Source of the DNA: Theobroma cacao
Lineage: Eukaryota; Streptophyta; Magnoliopsida; Malvales; Malvaceae
DNA: 64,000 bases
Assembly: GCF_000208745.1 (NCBI RefSeq)
Contig: NC_030852.1
Span: 1,070,962 to 1,134,961, forward strand
Reading direction: 5' to 3'
The translations under genes and the position numbers were made by a program. This document shows, piece after piece, positions 44,871-58,000 of this stretch. The notes beneath the pieces were generated by a model that made no database searches, had not been told where the DNA came from, and saw only the letters and a list, made by a program, of their open reading frames with translations. Each line of letters begins with the position of its first letter. Position 1 is the stretch's first letter.

Positions 44871-46509
44871 CGCCAACAACTAGAGAACTTGAACAAAGAA
44901 ATGTTTGCTTCTAACCATTGACGTTCTAATTTTCAAAAAAAAATATTGATGTTTTACGAAATTACAGAATTGCTTCTTTCAATCTTTCGTTTTGAATTAT
45001 TTTATATCTTACCAACCAAAACCAAACCCAATATAATATAAACCCGAATACTTAATTTGTTTGTGCTAGATAGACCCAATACATGTGAAAAGGTAGAAAC
45101 ACAACCCTCGTTTCTTTTTTTGAATAAAAAAAATACTATACTCAACTCACCAACTGAATTTCTCTGTGATCCTTTTCTACTTTGATGCTTTAGGTTATCT
45201 TAATTTGCCTTTCCTTTGATTATATTTTTGAGTAAGTTTAATTTTCCTTTTATTTGCTCTTCATCTACAAGCGATATAACATCTTTTTGTTCATTAAGTA
45301 TTTTTGGATTATCTTTTCCAAAATGCATTTACTCTTATGGAAACTTATCTAAATTTGTAAGACGCAACCACTCACAAATATTGATTTTAGAATTTAATTC
45401 CAAATTTGTTTTTGGCTTTTTCTGTTATTCTCACTCTTCTTTCAGGGTTTTCTTTACTTTGTTTGGGCTTTATGACATTTCACCAAGTAATATGACAAAT
45501 CACCTATCCTTTATTTTAAGACCTTGACCTAATTATTTTCATAGTCAATGTTAGATAGAGAATATGAATTGTATATTTTAATATTTTTTTTTGAAAGGCA
45601 TGTGATTTCTTTTCGTAAAAACCTATACGTTTCTTTCGAGGCAAAGATAGTCAAGTTGCCTGTATATTTTAATATTGGTTGCAAGAAATCTTGGCATTAC
45701 TGATATTTTCCTTTGAGACAATATATTAGTCGTTGGTAAAAATATGATTATGGCCAACATGTTTTCACTAAAAAATCAATATAATATGTGTATAATATGA
45801 TTAGCCAGCTAAGAGTGGAAGTGATGAGATAACACTAATTAATTACTATACCTATATGTAATGGAACCAGAGTCCCTAGCTAGAATCTTTTGTTTTTGCT
45901 CATAGATATGCTAGTATTTAGGAAAAATAGATCTGTCCTCCTACCTTAGTGATTTTTTTTACGGAAAACGTTAACCGATATCTAGTGGGATTTTGCTCTA
46001 GTTAAGGTGATATTTAGAGAAAAAAAAATTCATATACTCTTTTTTCTTTTTTTTGAATGCTTTATTCATCATTCATGTCAATTTTTTTTTGGAAAGGTAA
46101 AATTATATTAGTGATAAACAACAATAAACTAAAAGGATTAAGGATAGCTTATTAGCTTATTAATTACATGAGGTAACTGTAAGAAGAAAAAGAAAAAACC
46201 CCAAAAGATACGAATACTAAAGTTGGGGATGTCTAGTCGTTAAGGGAGTAATCGCTCTTGCTTTAGATTTTAGGGGGAGTTTTACAAATCTTTATTAAGT
46301 AAATTTTACCCACAATTTTGTCAGATTGTTAGCTTTACATTTGACCTATGTTTTGAAAAGACAAAGTCGAAGGAACAAAATTGCTTAAACAAGTGTTTAA
46401 AATAAGATTTAATAAGTAGAAAATCCCCTAAATACCTAGAAAGGATTTGGTTAAGTGTTTTGGCATGAAAGAGCTCTTCAAAACAATTTAATTTTCACAA
46501 ATATGCTGT
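44871..46509. other. No gene seen
   Basis: AT-rich DNA. The plus-strand open reading at 45,216-45,527 (103 codons) is Ser/Phe-rich without a recognisable domain and I do not call it. Confidence 0.4.
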
Positions 46510-46688
46510 AGGGATCGACCCCCTGAGCTTCAAGGGTCGATCCTCAAAGACCAGGCAGTTAAATATCCTTCGTGGAAAGCAAGGGATCAACCCCTTTCTT
46601 TTAAAGGTCGATTCCTCTAAACCTGAGAGCAAAACTTTCCCTCGCTGCTAGCTAGGGATCGACCCCTCTCTTTTAAAAGGTTGATCCA
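46510..46688. repeat. Paired palindromic motif array, GGGATCGACCCC type
   Basis: Three pairs of a motif close to AGGGATCGACCCCT followed 8-15 bases later by AAAGGTCGATCC can be read in 180 bases, separated by unrelated 40-60-base spacers. Several copies carry single C/T changes (GGGATCAACCCC; GGTTGATCC). Confidence 0.8.
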
Positions 46689-46734
46689 TCATTCGTAAAA
46701 AAGAATGAGGAAATTGTGAGGAATGACTTTTTTT

Positions 46735-47784
46735 GATAAAAACATTTTAAAAATAACTATCAAAATAAATTTAACTGTTTTTAGCCATATGTATCCATGA
46801 CTTGACAAAAATACCCTTTAAACTATTTCAAATAAATTAAACCATTCATCACAGTTTCTTCTCATTTATGTTTCGGATTTCTCTCTCTCACCATCCCACT
46901 CTCTCAAATTTTATCGATTTCTCTCTTCGACATTCGTCTGCTACGCTTCTGATTTCTCTCTCCAGCATTTTCAGATTTCTCTTTCTTGCGCTTTCAAGAC
47001 ACCAAGCAATGGTTTTGACGTGCTTCGATGGGTGGCTATTTGGGAAATTTGATTTTTAGGTATTTTGGATAAAACTAAAACGGTAGAAATAATCACAGAT
47101 AAATGAAATAGCTCTTAATTGAATCAATTCGGGACCTAGACACCAATAAACTCAAAATTTTGAAATTTATAAACCTAGGTTTTCAAAGGATTTTTTTTTA
47201 TTTTTAGTCAAAATAGGTATTTTAGATAAAAAAAATTTGTATTTTGATTTATGAAAACATATTAGAAACACTTTAATCGGTGTCAAATTGTCAAAAAAAT
47301 ACAAAAATGAAAAGAGTTGAGAGCATTTTAAGTTTTGGTTCGTAAGTAACAACAACATTTTAAGCATTAAAGCGTAATAAAATGTTTTTTGAATATGTCG
47401 TGTAACAGCAATATTTTTTCAACATGGCATGTAACAACAATATTTTTTTTTTCCAACATGGCGTGTAATAACCTTTTTTAACCATGGCGTGTAACATATT
47501 TTTGTATATAGCTTTAACGACAGTATTTTTTTTCAGCATGGCGTGTAACAACCTAAACATGGCATGTAACAACAGTATTTTTTTCAACATAGCGTGTAAC
47601 AGCCTAACCATGGCTTGTCACATGTTTTTGTACATAGCGTGTAACAACCTAACCATGGTGTATAACATGTTTTTGTACATGGCATGTAACATCATAGCAT
47701 GTAATTTCATTAAGGTTAATTTTGTCCAACGTGGCAAAAAATAGTTAAAATTATAAAGATAACTATTTTTTAAAACATTTTATC
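46735..47784. mobile_element. Possible TIR transposon (Mutator-like), about 1.05 kb
   Basis: The left end GATAAAAACATTTTAAAAAT and the reverse complement of the right end GATAAAATGTTTTAAAAAAT continue to match for nearly 50 bases with scattered differences. This suggests long terminal inverted repeats. No transposase is seen and no clear nine-base target duplication was found. The ends are AT-rich, so chance likeness is possible. Confidence 0.4.
47395..47705. repeat. Degenerate 13-bp repeat array (CATGGCGTGTAAC)
   Basis: About twelve copies of a motif near CATGGCGTGTAAC, often followed by AACC or ATG, are spaced 15-45 bases apart. Variants differ mostly at the CG (CATGGCATG, CATAGCGTG). Minus-strand readings full of LLHAMLKK are artefacts of it. 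Confidence 0.82.
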
Positions 47785-48356
47785 TTTAAGGGTTATTTTT
47801 TAAAATGTCTCGATTTTTTTTATTAAAAATTTAAATTTTTTTAATATACCAAGAGTTAGGACATTAGAACCTGAAATATTGTATCTTTGAGAAAGACAGA
47901 ATTTGAGTTAATAGATTTACATAATTCTAAATGTTATTTACGTTTAATGTTTCTCTAGCCTAACTTGTAATTGCACCGTGGAATCATTTGACGCTTGTTA
48001 TTATCCAAGCTAGCTTAAGAAGTTCTTATTATGATCAATTAGGAAGTAAAAAATGGCTATCCAGTGAGGCAACTGCAACTGCTAATCAGAGTGGCAGGTG
48101 GAAGAATCAGATGTGAAGAATCGAATTGTTGCCCTGAGTTCTGCGCTTGGGAAATGACTTATCTCTGGAAAACTTGTTGAAGTTATTTACATATATTGAA
48201 ACACCATTCATAAACTCTCTTATCCTTTTTTCAATCCAAGAGGGAGATATATTAGAATCCAAGCTCGTCAAAGTTTTGGTAACAGGAAACTGTAACAGAA
48301 AATAGAGGGGGGCGTTGAGGAGTTTAATCCTCCCCATCCATGTCTTTGAAAATTGA
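47785..48356. other. No supported gene
   Basis: A minus-strand open reading at 48,107-48,337 has mixed composition but no recognised domain. The region ends where block B similarity starts. Confidence 0.4.
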
Positions 48357-48434
48357 CACCAAACATAAAATTAGTATCACTTACAATCACAATTCGACAC
48401 ATCCTTCAGAAAACATAAATATACCTATAATTAA

Positions 48435-49043
48435 CTAGACCCATTTCTCCATTTTCCTATCAAAGATCCCTGGTCCATAAGTTGAGATAGAAATCTTAAC
48501 AAGAAGTGGAAACTGCAACCACACAAAGAGACCGATTGGTATGCCAGCCAGCAAAACGATCGGAATAACAATCTCTAATTGGCCCTGTAGCATGATAATG
48601 ACAGTTGAGGAAAAAGCTACCATCATTGTTGCAATAGAGATGAAGAGGGAGGAAAGTCCGATGATCAATTTGTTGGGCAAGGATTTTAGGAAATCATCTG
48701 CTGTATATCGTGATGTGAGGATGCCAACGAACATCAACACTGAAGTGGTCGAAGCAAAGAGAGAAATAGCATCCGATATTATGAATAGCTTAAAAAATTT
48801 CTTTGTTAAGAGTAAGGGAACACCAGTGTTCTGATTAAGGCCTCCGGGAACAGTAAAGAGAGAAGCAAACATAATGGTGATGATAAGAGTGCCAACAACC
48901 GTAGAGGATTGCGCTATATCCTTCATCCATTTCTCCCCTTGTTTCAATAATTCTGCATGACTTCGATTAAATGCTTCATAAGGAGTTTCCCCTTCAGAAT
49001 TTCTATGTTCTTTATACGCAGCTGGTATAATGCTTTCCACCTC
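48435..49043 (-). CDS. ANK-2 last exon: PGG domain
   Basis: 202 codons and a stop, intact, with GETPYEAFNRSHAELLKQGE, FTVPGGLNQNTG and four hydrophobic segments as in ANK-1. It differs from the ANK-1 exon at only a modest number of positions, for example AAYKEHRNSEGE for MLKKHKNEEGE. The acceptor is ACACAG-GAGGTGG. Confidence 0.88.
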   Translation of the reverse strand, partial: EVESIIPAAYKEHRNSEGETPYEAFNRSHAELLKQGEKWMKDIAQSSTVVGTLIITIMFASLFTVPGGLNQNTGVPLLLTKKFFKLFIISDAISLFASTTSVLMFVGILTSRYTADDFLKSLPNKLIIGLSSLFISIATMMVAFSSTVIIMLQGQLEIVIPIVLLAGIPIGLFVWLQFPLLVKISISTYGPGIFDRKMEKWV

Positions 49044-52000
49044 CTGTGTTCATAATTCATAAAACCAATAAAACTTAGATGACTTATTTTCTTGTCCTTT
49101 TTCGATTGAGAAAGGATTTAGTATAATTTAACTTCAATGAAATGAAAATAGTCATACATTAAAGCCAAAAGATTTCTCAGGGTCTTTTCCTTTCTCATAT
49201 TTATTTTTCATTGTACATTACATACTCGAGTAAATTTTATGATTAATCCGTATATAACTGCTTCACAATATCTCATTTTCTTTTCTGATTAAAAAACTTT
49301 TTCATTCATATTCTTTTAAATTTGTTTCAAATAATCCATTTATCAACTTCCCGATAGAATTTTTCACATGTATGTTCATCTAAGTGCCACATGCCAAATT
49401 TTGTCCATATTTTTCCATATTAATGGCATCTTAACGTAGTTTGAAACAAATTCAAANNNNNNNNNNNNNNNNNNNNNNNNNNNNNNNNNNNNNNNNNNNN
49501 NNNNNNNNNNNNNNNNNNNNNNNNNNNNNNNNNNNNNNNNNNNNNNNNNNNNNNNNNNNNNNNNNNNNNNNNNNNNNNNNNNNNNNNNNNNNNNNNNNNN
49601 NNNNNNNNNNNNNNNNNNNNNNNNNNNNNNNNNNNNNNNNNNNNNNNNNNNNNNNNNNNNNNNNNNNNNNNNNNNNNNNNNNNNNNNNNNNNNNNNNNNN
49701 NNNNNNNNNNNNNNNNNNNNNNNNNNNNNNNNNNNNNNNNNNNNNNNNNNNNNNNNNNNNNNNNNNNNNNNNNNNNNNNNNNNNNNNNNNNNNNNNNNNN
49801 NNNNNNNNNNNNNNNNNNNNNNNNNNNNNNNNNNNNNNNNNNNNNNNNNNNNNNNNNNNNNNNNNNNNNNNNNNNNNNNNNNNNNNNNNNNNNNNTTTGT
49901 TATATTATTATTTTTTTTATTATTTTACTTTTTTTTGCAAAAAAAAAAGTCAAAAGTAAAAAACAAAAACATCAACCAAAGGAAACTTTAGTTACAAAAG
50001 AATCATGCACTAGTTTTAATACAAAATGAAGCAAGAGGAATTAAATTTAGTTATTGATCCAGAACAAATAATACTAAGATTTGTTTTTCCACGAGGAACT
50101 GACCCTTATAATTAGAATTTGTAGCGGATTGGGCGAGGAAGTGAGCTAAAGATAAAAGAAACAACTTAAATATAGACTTGTGAAATGACTTTTGTGTATG
50201 GTTTGCTTAATATTTTTGTACATTTCTTTAGCCAAAAATTTACTTTAAAGATTATTTATTTCAGTTTCAATGCAAGCCCAATTCATATTCAAAGAAAAAT
50301 TCTTTTTGGGAAAGAAAATTTTCTATGTGCTTTACTTGACTAAAGCTTTTGTTCAATGTTATTGAGCTCTAACATTTTTTTCTTCATAAATCAAATTTTT
50401 GGAAAACTGAAAGTGAATAAATATTTTCACGATTAAGCTAAAAGAAAGTCGAAGAATTTTATCTTGCAAATATTTATTTTTTGACTTGAATAGTAAATGA
50501 AAAATACTAAGCTAAAAGATATTATGAGACTTCAAAATGAGGACGGGGCCGTTCCTAGCTTTATTGGGACTGAAGGGTGTAGATGGGTTTTGGGAGATGG
50601 TGAAAGCATATTGTTTTGGTATGATGTGTGGCTTGATGATCCTCTTAGGGAGAACTTTTCTTGGCTTTTTAATATTGTGACTAAAAAGAAGGCAAAGGTG
50701 ATGGAATGCTTTAAAAGATTGAGTTTAGAAGGAGTTCGTTTGATTTGGAGTTGGAGTTGGGTAGATTATTAAAGAACCTTGATTATGTTTTCTTGGCACT
50801 AAGAGAGGTGATAAGTTGGTATGGAAATGGGATAAGAGGGGCTGTTTTTCAGAGAGGAAAATGTCATCCAAATTATGGGGAGTGACACTGCAAGAGGAGA
50901 ATGGGATACTTCATCGAATATGGAAGTGACCTTTACCACCAAAGGTCTAATGTTTTCTTCTGGTTAGCCTACTTGGAATGAATCCCAACAAAAAGCTTTC
51001 TAGCATATAGAGGGATGCAAATGTCGGAGGAGCAGAAGATGAGCCCAAGGTGTAAGGTATGTATAAATGAAAGTAATCACATTCTCTTAAATTGTAAATG
51101 AATTTGGAACTTATGGTGAGAGATTAGGAAATGGTGGGAGTGCAAAATGTGCATGCCAAACACAATTGCTCATTTCTTGGAGCAGTCCATGTTTTTACTC
51201 GAACAAATGGGATGTAAATTGAATTGGGCATTTGTGTGTAGTCCAACGTTATGGTTGATATGAGGAGCGAGAAATGAGTATGTGTTTATAAAAAAAAGAG
51301 TGGGAGATAAATGAGGTTCTTATAGAACTTCGAAATTTTACATAAAGGTGAATTGATAATCTGACATAAAGGCATTATTGGATCTTGAGCCACATGTCTC
51401 AAAATCACCTTAGAAACCATAGTTATAGAAATCTTAAGTTGTTTGAGAGAAAGAAAATGACTATGAAACTGAATGATAGAGAATTGGAGTGAAATATGGC
51501 AAACTATGAAGTATTGATACCTTGAAAGAGGGTATTGATACTTGTTGTCCAAAATACCTTGGGGGGCATTTTTTATGAAAAGTATCGATACCTACAAGAG
51601 AGGTATTGACACTTGAGTTCCTAAATGCCTTCGGAAGCATCTTGCATGATAAGTATTGATAGCTACAAAGGAGGTATTGATACTTAAGGGTCAAAATGCC
51701 CTAGAAAGGCATTTTGCATGGGAAGTATCGATACTTACATCAGAGATATCAATACTTCTAAAGTGGCAAGCAAAAATAAAAAGAGGGAAACAACCGATTA
51801 AGACCTATCTCTTCTATTTTCATTCTCTCTCTTTCACTTTTCTTTCAACTTTTTCATTCTCTCTCTCACCCACCTCCAACCCTAGCTTCACATATCAAGA
51901 TTGGAAGCTAGATTGAAGGAGCTTACCATGGTAAGGTTTAAAAAAAAAATCAACCTTAAGATTTGAATTGGGTATGAAATTGTGTAGACAATGTTGGAGC

Positions 52001-55000
52001 AAAACCTAGATCTAAGTTATGCATATAGTTCTAGTTGAAACTCTATAATTGAAAGCATGTGTTAGAATTTTAATCATGAACCTTTTTGTTATAGGCATCA
52101 TTGTAGCTTCAAGAGTAGATAACCAGAGGAGTTTGGTTAGGTGGCCTTGAATTGTGGTGGTGGCTTAAAAAGTAAATGGACTTACATTTAAATGGTCTTT
52201 TAGAAATGCATGAAAATGGTGTTTGAAGAAATTGTGCCTAGGAAATGTTTTGATGTGGTTTTATCAATTGAAGTAGGCATAAGTGTATGTATATATGTTT
52301 TATACAAAGAAATCGCATGGGAACAAGTTTTTCAAGTTATGTGAAATGTTTTTTAATAATTATGGTCTTTGCCCTACAACCAAGTTGTTACAGTGAAATC
52401 TTTAACGGTGATTTTGCAAGAAGCTAAGAAATTTGAAAAGAAGACTAAGGTCTTGTGAAGCTGCCGTTTAGTGTTCTTGCTCTTGCCGTTTCATATTTAG
52501 TCACTTTACCATTTAGTCTTTTTCACTGTGTTTTACTGTTTACCTCTATGTTTGTTGGGAATTGAAATATATATTTTTTCTTGTTAACACTACATCGTTT
52601 GGGTAGTTGTTGTGAGTCCATGTGCTAGGGAATCTTACACAGATCCCTGCACACCTCAATCCTTAGAATGCTAGATGGTTTTATCTAGTTTGTTGTTACA
52701 TTTATTTTTCTCTTTCATCAAACCATCCATATATTTGTTTTTTCTAAGCTAAATGAAATTCAACCTTGATTGCCCATTTTGGTGGAAAATAATTTTTCTC
52801 TCTCCTTCCACTTGACTAATTTTTTCCCTATTCTTTTTCACTTTCTGTGTATTCTTTTAGTTTTCTAGATTTCATTCAAAATGTTCAACATGGTATCAGA
52901 GCACCTTAAGGGACCTTGAGGGACTGTTTTGTTTTTGTTTTTTCATTTATCCTTGGATCATTATTCATCTTGTAGTGTGTTCTTATTTTTCTTTCATGGC
53001 AACAACTAGTTGTAGCACATCTACTCCTCCAATGTTCAACAAAGATAGCTATGCTTTTTGAGCGATGAAGATAAAGTCCTAAATTAAGGCCTTCAATCTT
53101 TGAGATACAGTGGAAACTAGGACTGAGCTAATACCGAGGCATGCCAACCCCACCATAGCTCAACTCAAGCAACATGAAGAAGACATTGCTAAGAGGTATA
53201 AAGCTCTGTCTTGCTTGCAATTTGCTGTCTCTAATGTAATTTTTGCTAGGATCATGCATTTAGAAAATCTTAAAGAGGTTTGTGATCACCTGAAGGATAA
53301 GTTTTACAGGAGTGAATGTACTAGCCAGATATGAACTTTAAATCTATCTAGACAATTTGAAATTTTGAGAACAAAAGATGATGAAATAATTAGGGACTTT
53401 TTAAAAAATTAATGAGACTTGTTAGTCAACTTAGACTGTTAGAGAGGTAATACTTGAGAAAAGATTAGTGAACAAAATATTGGTTAGCCTTCCTAAGTCC
53501 AAAATTTCTTCATTGGAAGACTCAAAAGATATTGCACAACTCACCTTGAAAGAGCTAGTGAATGCACTAGAAGGATTATAACAGAGAAGGGCCTTTAGGA
53601 AAAAAAAACTTGGTTAATAGTGCCTTAGTGGCTAAAACTAAGAACTTGAAAGTTAGAAGTAATAGTACTAGAAAAACTATTTCTGGAAAAAAAAAGGATA
53701 AAAGGAAGAAAATTGGTGGTGATAAGTTAGGGAAGCAAAAAACCAAGGATCCTCCTTATACTCATTGTAAAAAGAATACTCATTCTGTAAAATTTTACTG
53801 GTATAGACCTCATGTGAAATGCAGGTCATGAAATCAGCTTGGCCATGTGGAAAAGTTATGTAAGAATAAGGTTGCAGCTTCTGATGAGAAGCAACTATTG
53901 ATGAAGAAGTTGAAGCTATTGATGAAGTTTTGTTTATGGTTAGAGAAATTGGAAAACCAATCCAAAGACAGGAATGGTTGATTGATAGTGCTTGCTAATC
54001 ATTTGACAAGTGATGAAAGCAAATTCACCACACTCAACAGGAGTTACAAATCAAGAGTTGAGATTGGTGATGGTACTTTTTTGAAAATCCTTGGGATAGG
54101 GACTGTTGTAGTTGAAACTCAAATAGGCAACAAATACATCTCTGATGTGTACTTTGTACCAAAAGCTAATCAAAAACTCCTGTTAGCTCACTCAGAGTCA
54201 TTATGCTCTCCTATTCAAGAACATATATTGTACCATATTTGATCTAAATGGAGATAAAGTCTTAACTATGGAGATGAAGTACAAGTGTTATTCTATTGAC
54301 TGGAGTACCACTGAGCATGAAGCCTTTTACAGTACTGTTACTGATTCTGAAATGTGGCATAAACGAATGAGACATGTCAATTATGAGTCGCTGTAAAGAA
54401 TGAATTTACAAGATATTGTTGAAGGTTTGTCTAAGATTGAGAAGCTTGACCTTGTCTGTAGGATATGTCACTTAAGCAAGTAAAGCAACCTTTCATTTCC
54501 CAAAGAAAAGAGATGGAAAGCTACAGAAAAACTATAGTTGATCCATACTAACTTGGGAAGCCCAATGAAAACTATGTCACTTGAAGGGAACAGTTATTAT
54601 CTCATCTTTATTGATGATGCATTAAGGTATTAGTAGTTTTTTTTCTTAAAGGTTAAGTCTGAAGCTCTGAAGAACTTTCTTAAGTTCAAAAATCTAATGG
54701 AGAATCAAGCAAGGTCACGTATCAAAATTCTCAAAAGTGATAATGGTAAGGAGTTCACTTCTATAGAATTTGAAAGATTTTATCTCAACTTGGCATAAGT
54801 CATCAGCTGACTGTGACATATAATCCACAGCAAAATGGAGTATATGAGAGAAAGAACAAAACTCTCATGAAGATAACTAAGTGTCTACTATCTCAAAAAG
54901 GATTACTTAAGTCATTTTGGGTGGAAGCTATAAATACAACAAACTATTTGTTGAACCTGAATCTGACAAGGGCACTTGTAGACAAAACTTCTTATGAATG

Positions 55001-58000
55001 GTGGTTTAGTCATAAACCATCTGTGTCTCACTTGAGAATATTTGGTTGTGTTGGTTATGTCACAATCCCTAATGAAAAAAGAACAAAACTAGATGAAAAG
55101 AGCCAGATAGGTATCCATGTTGGCTATAGTGAAAAGTCAAAGGAATACAAAATGTATAGTGTTGACTCTAAGAAGATCATCATTAGTAGAGCTGTTAAGT
55201 TTGATATGAACGTTAGGTGGAATTGGGAGAAGCTGACTATTGAACACTGTGAAAATATAAGACTGGTTAATGAAGAAACTGTCAATGAAGATGATCCAGA
55301 AAGTGACATGAGTCATGCAATGAGAAGCATTGGATTATTACAAGACATTTATGTCAGGTGTACTCAGGTGTAATGTGGCAGTGTGTGAGCCAACCATCTA
55401 TTCTGAAGCTGCTAAGGATGATAGATGGTTGAAAGTAATGGATAAAGAAATACAAATGATTTTGAACAATGGTACATGGATTTTAGTATATAAACCTGTT
55501 GGATTAACACATCATTGGCGTCAAATGGATTTACAAGGTCAAACTAAATGCAAATGGCACAATCAACAGATTCAAGGCAAGGTTAATAGTTATGCATAGA
55601 TATAAGGGGTGGACTATTAGGAGACTTTTGCACTAGTGGCAAGGCATGACACCATAAGGTTACTCACTGCTCTGGCTGCTAAGGAAGGATTGAAAATTTG
55701 GCATTTAGATGTTAAGTCTGCATTTTTGAATGGATTTCTTACAAAGGATATCTATATGCAGCAACCAAAGGGCTTCATTTTTCTTGGAACTGAAGGTAAA
55801 GTTTGTAAGTTGGTGAAGGCCTTATATGGCTTGAAATAGGCCCCTAGAGCCTGATATGGGAGGATTGACACCTACTTGACATCTCAAGGTTCCAAAGAAG
55901 TGCAAATGTGCACACACTATATGTAACTTTGTAGAATCTCACAGGCTTATTATTTCTCTATATGTGGATAACTCGCTCATCACTAGTTTGAGTGAGTCAT
56001 TGTTGAAGGAATTTAAAGCTAAACTGATGAGTGAATTTCAGATGTCTGACTTAGGAGAGATGAGTTATTTCCTTAGATTGTAATTTCTACAAACTCTTGA
56101 TTTTATCTGTATACATCAGAGTAAATATGTTAAAGAATTGTTAAAAAGGTTTCAAATGGAAGAGTGTAAGCTTGTTGATACTCCTTTACCTACAAATTGC
56201 AAGTTATCTAAGGGTGATGGTTCCCCAAGTGCAGTAAATTTTGTTTACAAAAGTATTATAAGAAGCTTACTTTATTTGACAACATCTAGACTTGATATTA
56301 TGTATTCAACAAGCCTATTATCCAGGTTTATGCAGTAACCTTCTCAGACTCATTACTCAGCAACAAAAAGAGTATTGAGGTATATTAAGGAAACATTTGA
56401 CTATGGTTTGAAGTTTAAGAAAAAGTCTAGTAATGAACTGGTAGGCTTTTGTGACAGTGACTGGCCTGGAAGTACTGATGAATCCAAAAGTACTACAAGG
56501 TATTGTTTCTCCTTGGGAAGTGCTATTCAATTGGAATTCAAAAAATTAGGAGGTGGAAGCTCAGTCATCAGCTAAAGCAGAATATACAGCAGTTGCAACA
56601 GCTTTAAATCATGTGATTTGGTCGAGGAAAGTCTTCTATGATTTGGGTTATAGCTTTAAGAAAGGTATTTTGTTGTATATTGATAACAAATCTACTATGT
56701 CAATTGCCAAGAATCCAATCCAATATGGCAAAACAAAACATATCAAGGTGAAGGTCTATGCTATTCGAGAAGGTATAAAAGATGAAGAAGTTGATGTTTG
56801 TAGAGGGTTCTTTTAGTTAGAGAGAGAGATGATGTGTTGCAATGAGGGAATCAGGATTCGTTAGAGGCGACAGAGAGGAAGAATGAAGCAGTCCTTGAAG
56901 CATAAGTGCTTTGGGTGGCAGGTGGTGAAGGATGAGAAAAGGTGGAAGAGCCAATAGACAATGGCGATTGGGAAAGGCTTAAGAGATAGAATGCTTGGAG
57001 GAATCTAGAGAGACTTTTCAGAGTAATCTTTGCTAGGTATCTAATCCTTTCTCCTTACCTCTCAACTTTCTATTTATACTTAATAGGAGCACTTTCTTAT
57101 GAGTAGTTAAGAGAACATGTTTAATCATGAGAGAACGTGCTTATCATGGAAGAGTAGATGGAAGAATGTTTTATGGGATATTAAAAGAATGACAATGTAG
57201 TTGAGTAGTTGGCGTAAGTTTTGAGTAATGGAATAGCAACACTTGATAGTGAGCCACGTGTATTTTTAAGGAGTAAGGAAGAAAAAATGGTGAAGCACAT
57301 GTACTTCAAGGAAAGGTTAAAAGGAATTCCTCTTAATTATCTTCATATCTGAGCCACCAAGCCAAACTCTCTAGAACATCCCAAATGTGAAGGTAACTCA
57401 TGAACCCTGCCACTTGTTCTTTGCTTTTACCTCATCGTACAAACAGTTGTTCCATACTTGCTCTTAGAGTGATTTTGCACCTGGAACACCCCTTGGAGTT
57501 TTCATGCTTGGAACACCCTTGGGCGCTTCCGCGCTTGGAACACCCTTGTGTGTTTCCATGCTTAGAACACCCTTAGGTGCTTCCACGCTTGGAACACCCT
57601 TAGGCACTTCCACGCTTGGAATACCCTTGGGTGTTTCCGCGCTTCCACGCTTGGAACACCTTGGGGCACTTCTGCGTTTGGAACATCCCTGATGTAATTT
57701 TCCTGTAAACAGTTCTTTAAAAGTAATAGTTAACAAGAATTGGGCATCTACAATGTTTAGCATTGAAATACCAGTATTCAACTTGCAAATATTTTCACAA
57801 AAGGCTTGAGTAAGGATCAATTCATGTTTTTAAGAATTGAATTGAGGATTTGTAGTTCAAACACCAAGGAGGTGCGTTGAATAATTATGGTCTTTGCCTT
57901 GCAACCAAGCTGTTACAGTGAAAGCTTTAATGGTGATTTTGCAAGAAACTAAGAAATTTGAAAGGAAGAAGAAGGTCTTAGGAAGCTACTGTTTAGTGTT

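Larger units (their letters stand above)
48357..50505. repeat. Segmental duplication block B, right copy
   Basis: Matches 36,484-38,480 and includes the ANK-2 PGG exon. A 230-bp piece at about 50,041-50,272 has no counterpart on the left. Confidence 0.88.
56375..57865 (+). pseudogene. Copia D RNase H, interrupted by a solo LTR
   Basis: VGFCDSDWPGSTDESKSTTR, SSAKAEYTAVATALNHVIWS and YIDNKSTMSIAKNPIQYGKT run to DEEVDV at 56,798. The domain resumes at 57,758 and ends LANIF-like with TKGLSKDQF in shifted frame, then LRIELRICSSNTKE and the polypurine AAGGAGG (57,866-57,872). The first half is nearly intact. Confidence 0.82.

Noticed and set aside
45216..45527. 103-codon plus-strand open reading
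   Set aside because: It is a Ser/Phe-rich reading in AT-rich DNA with no domain or splice context that I can support.
47360..47611. Minus-strand open reading rich in LLHAMLKK
   Set aside because: It is a translation of the CATGGCGTGTAAC repeat array and has no domain.
48107..48337. Minus-strand open reading of 76 codons downstream of ANK-2
   Set aside because: No recognisable domain, no in-phase splice partner, and it lies outside the block shared with ANK-1.
57464..57820. Minus-strand open reading with nine-residue GVPSVEAPK repeats
   Set aside because: It lies within a solo LTR and results from a 27-bp minisatellite; there is no gene context.
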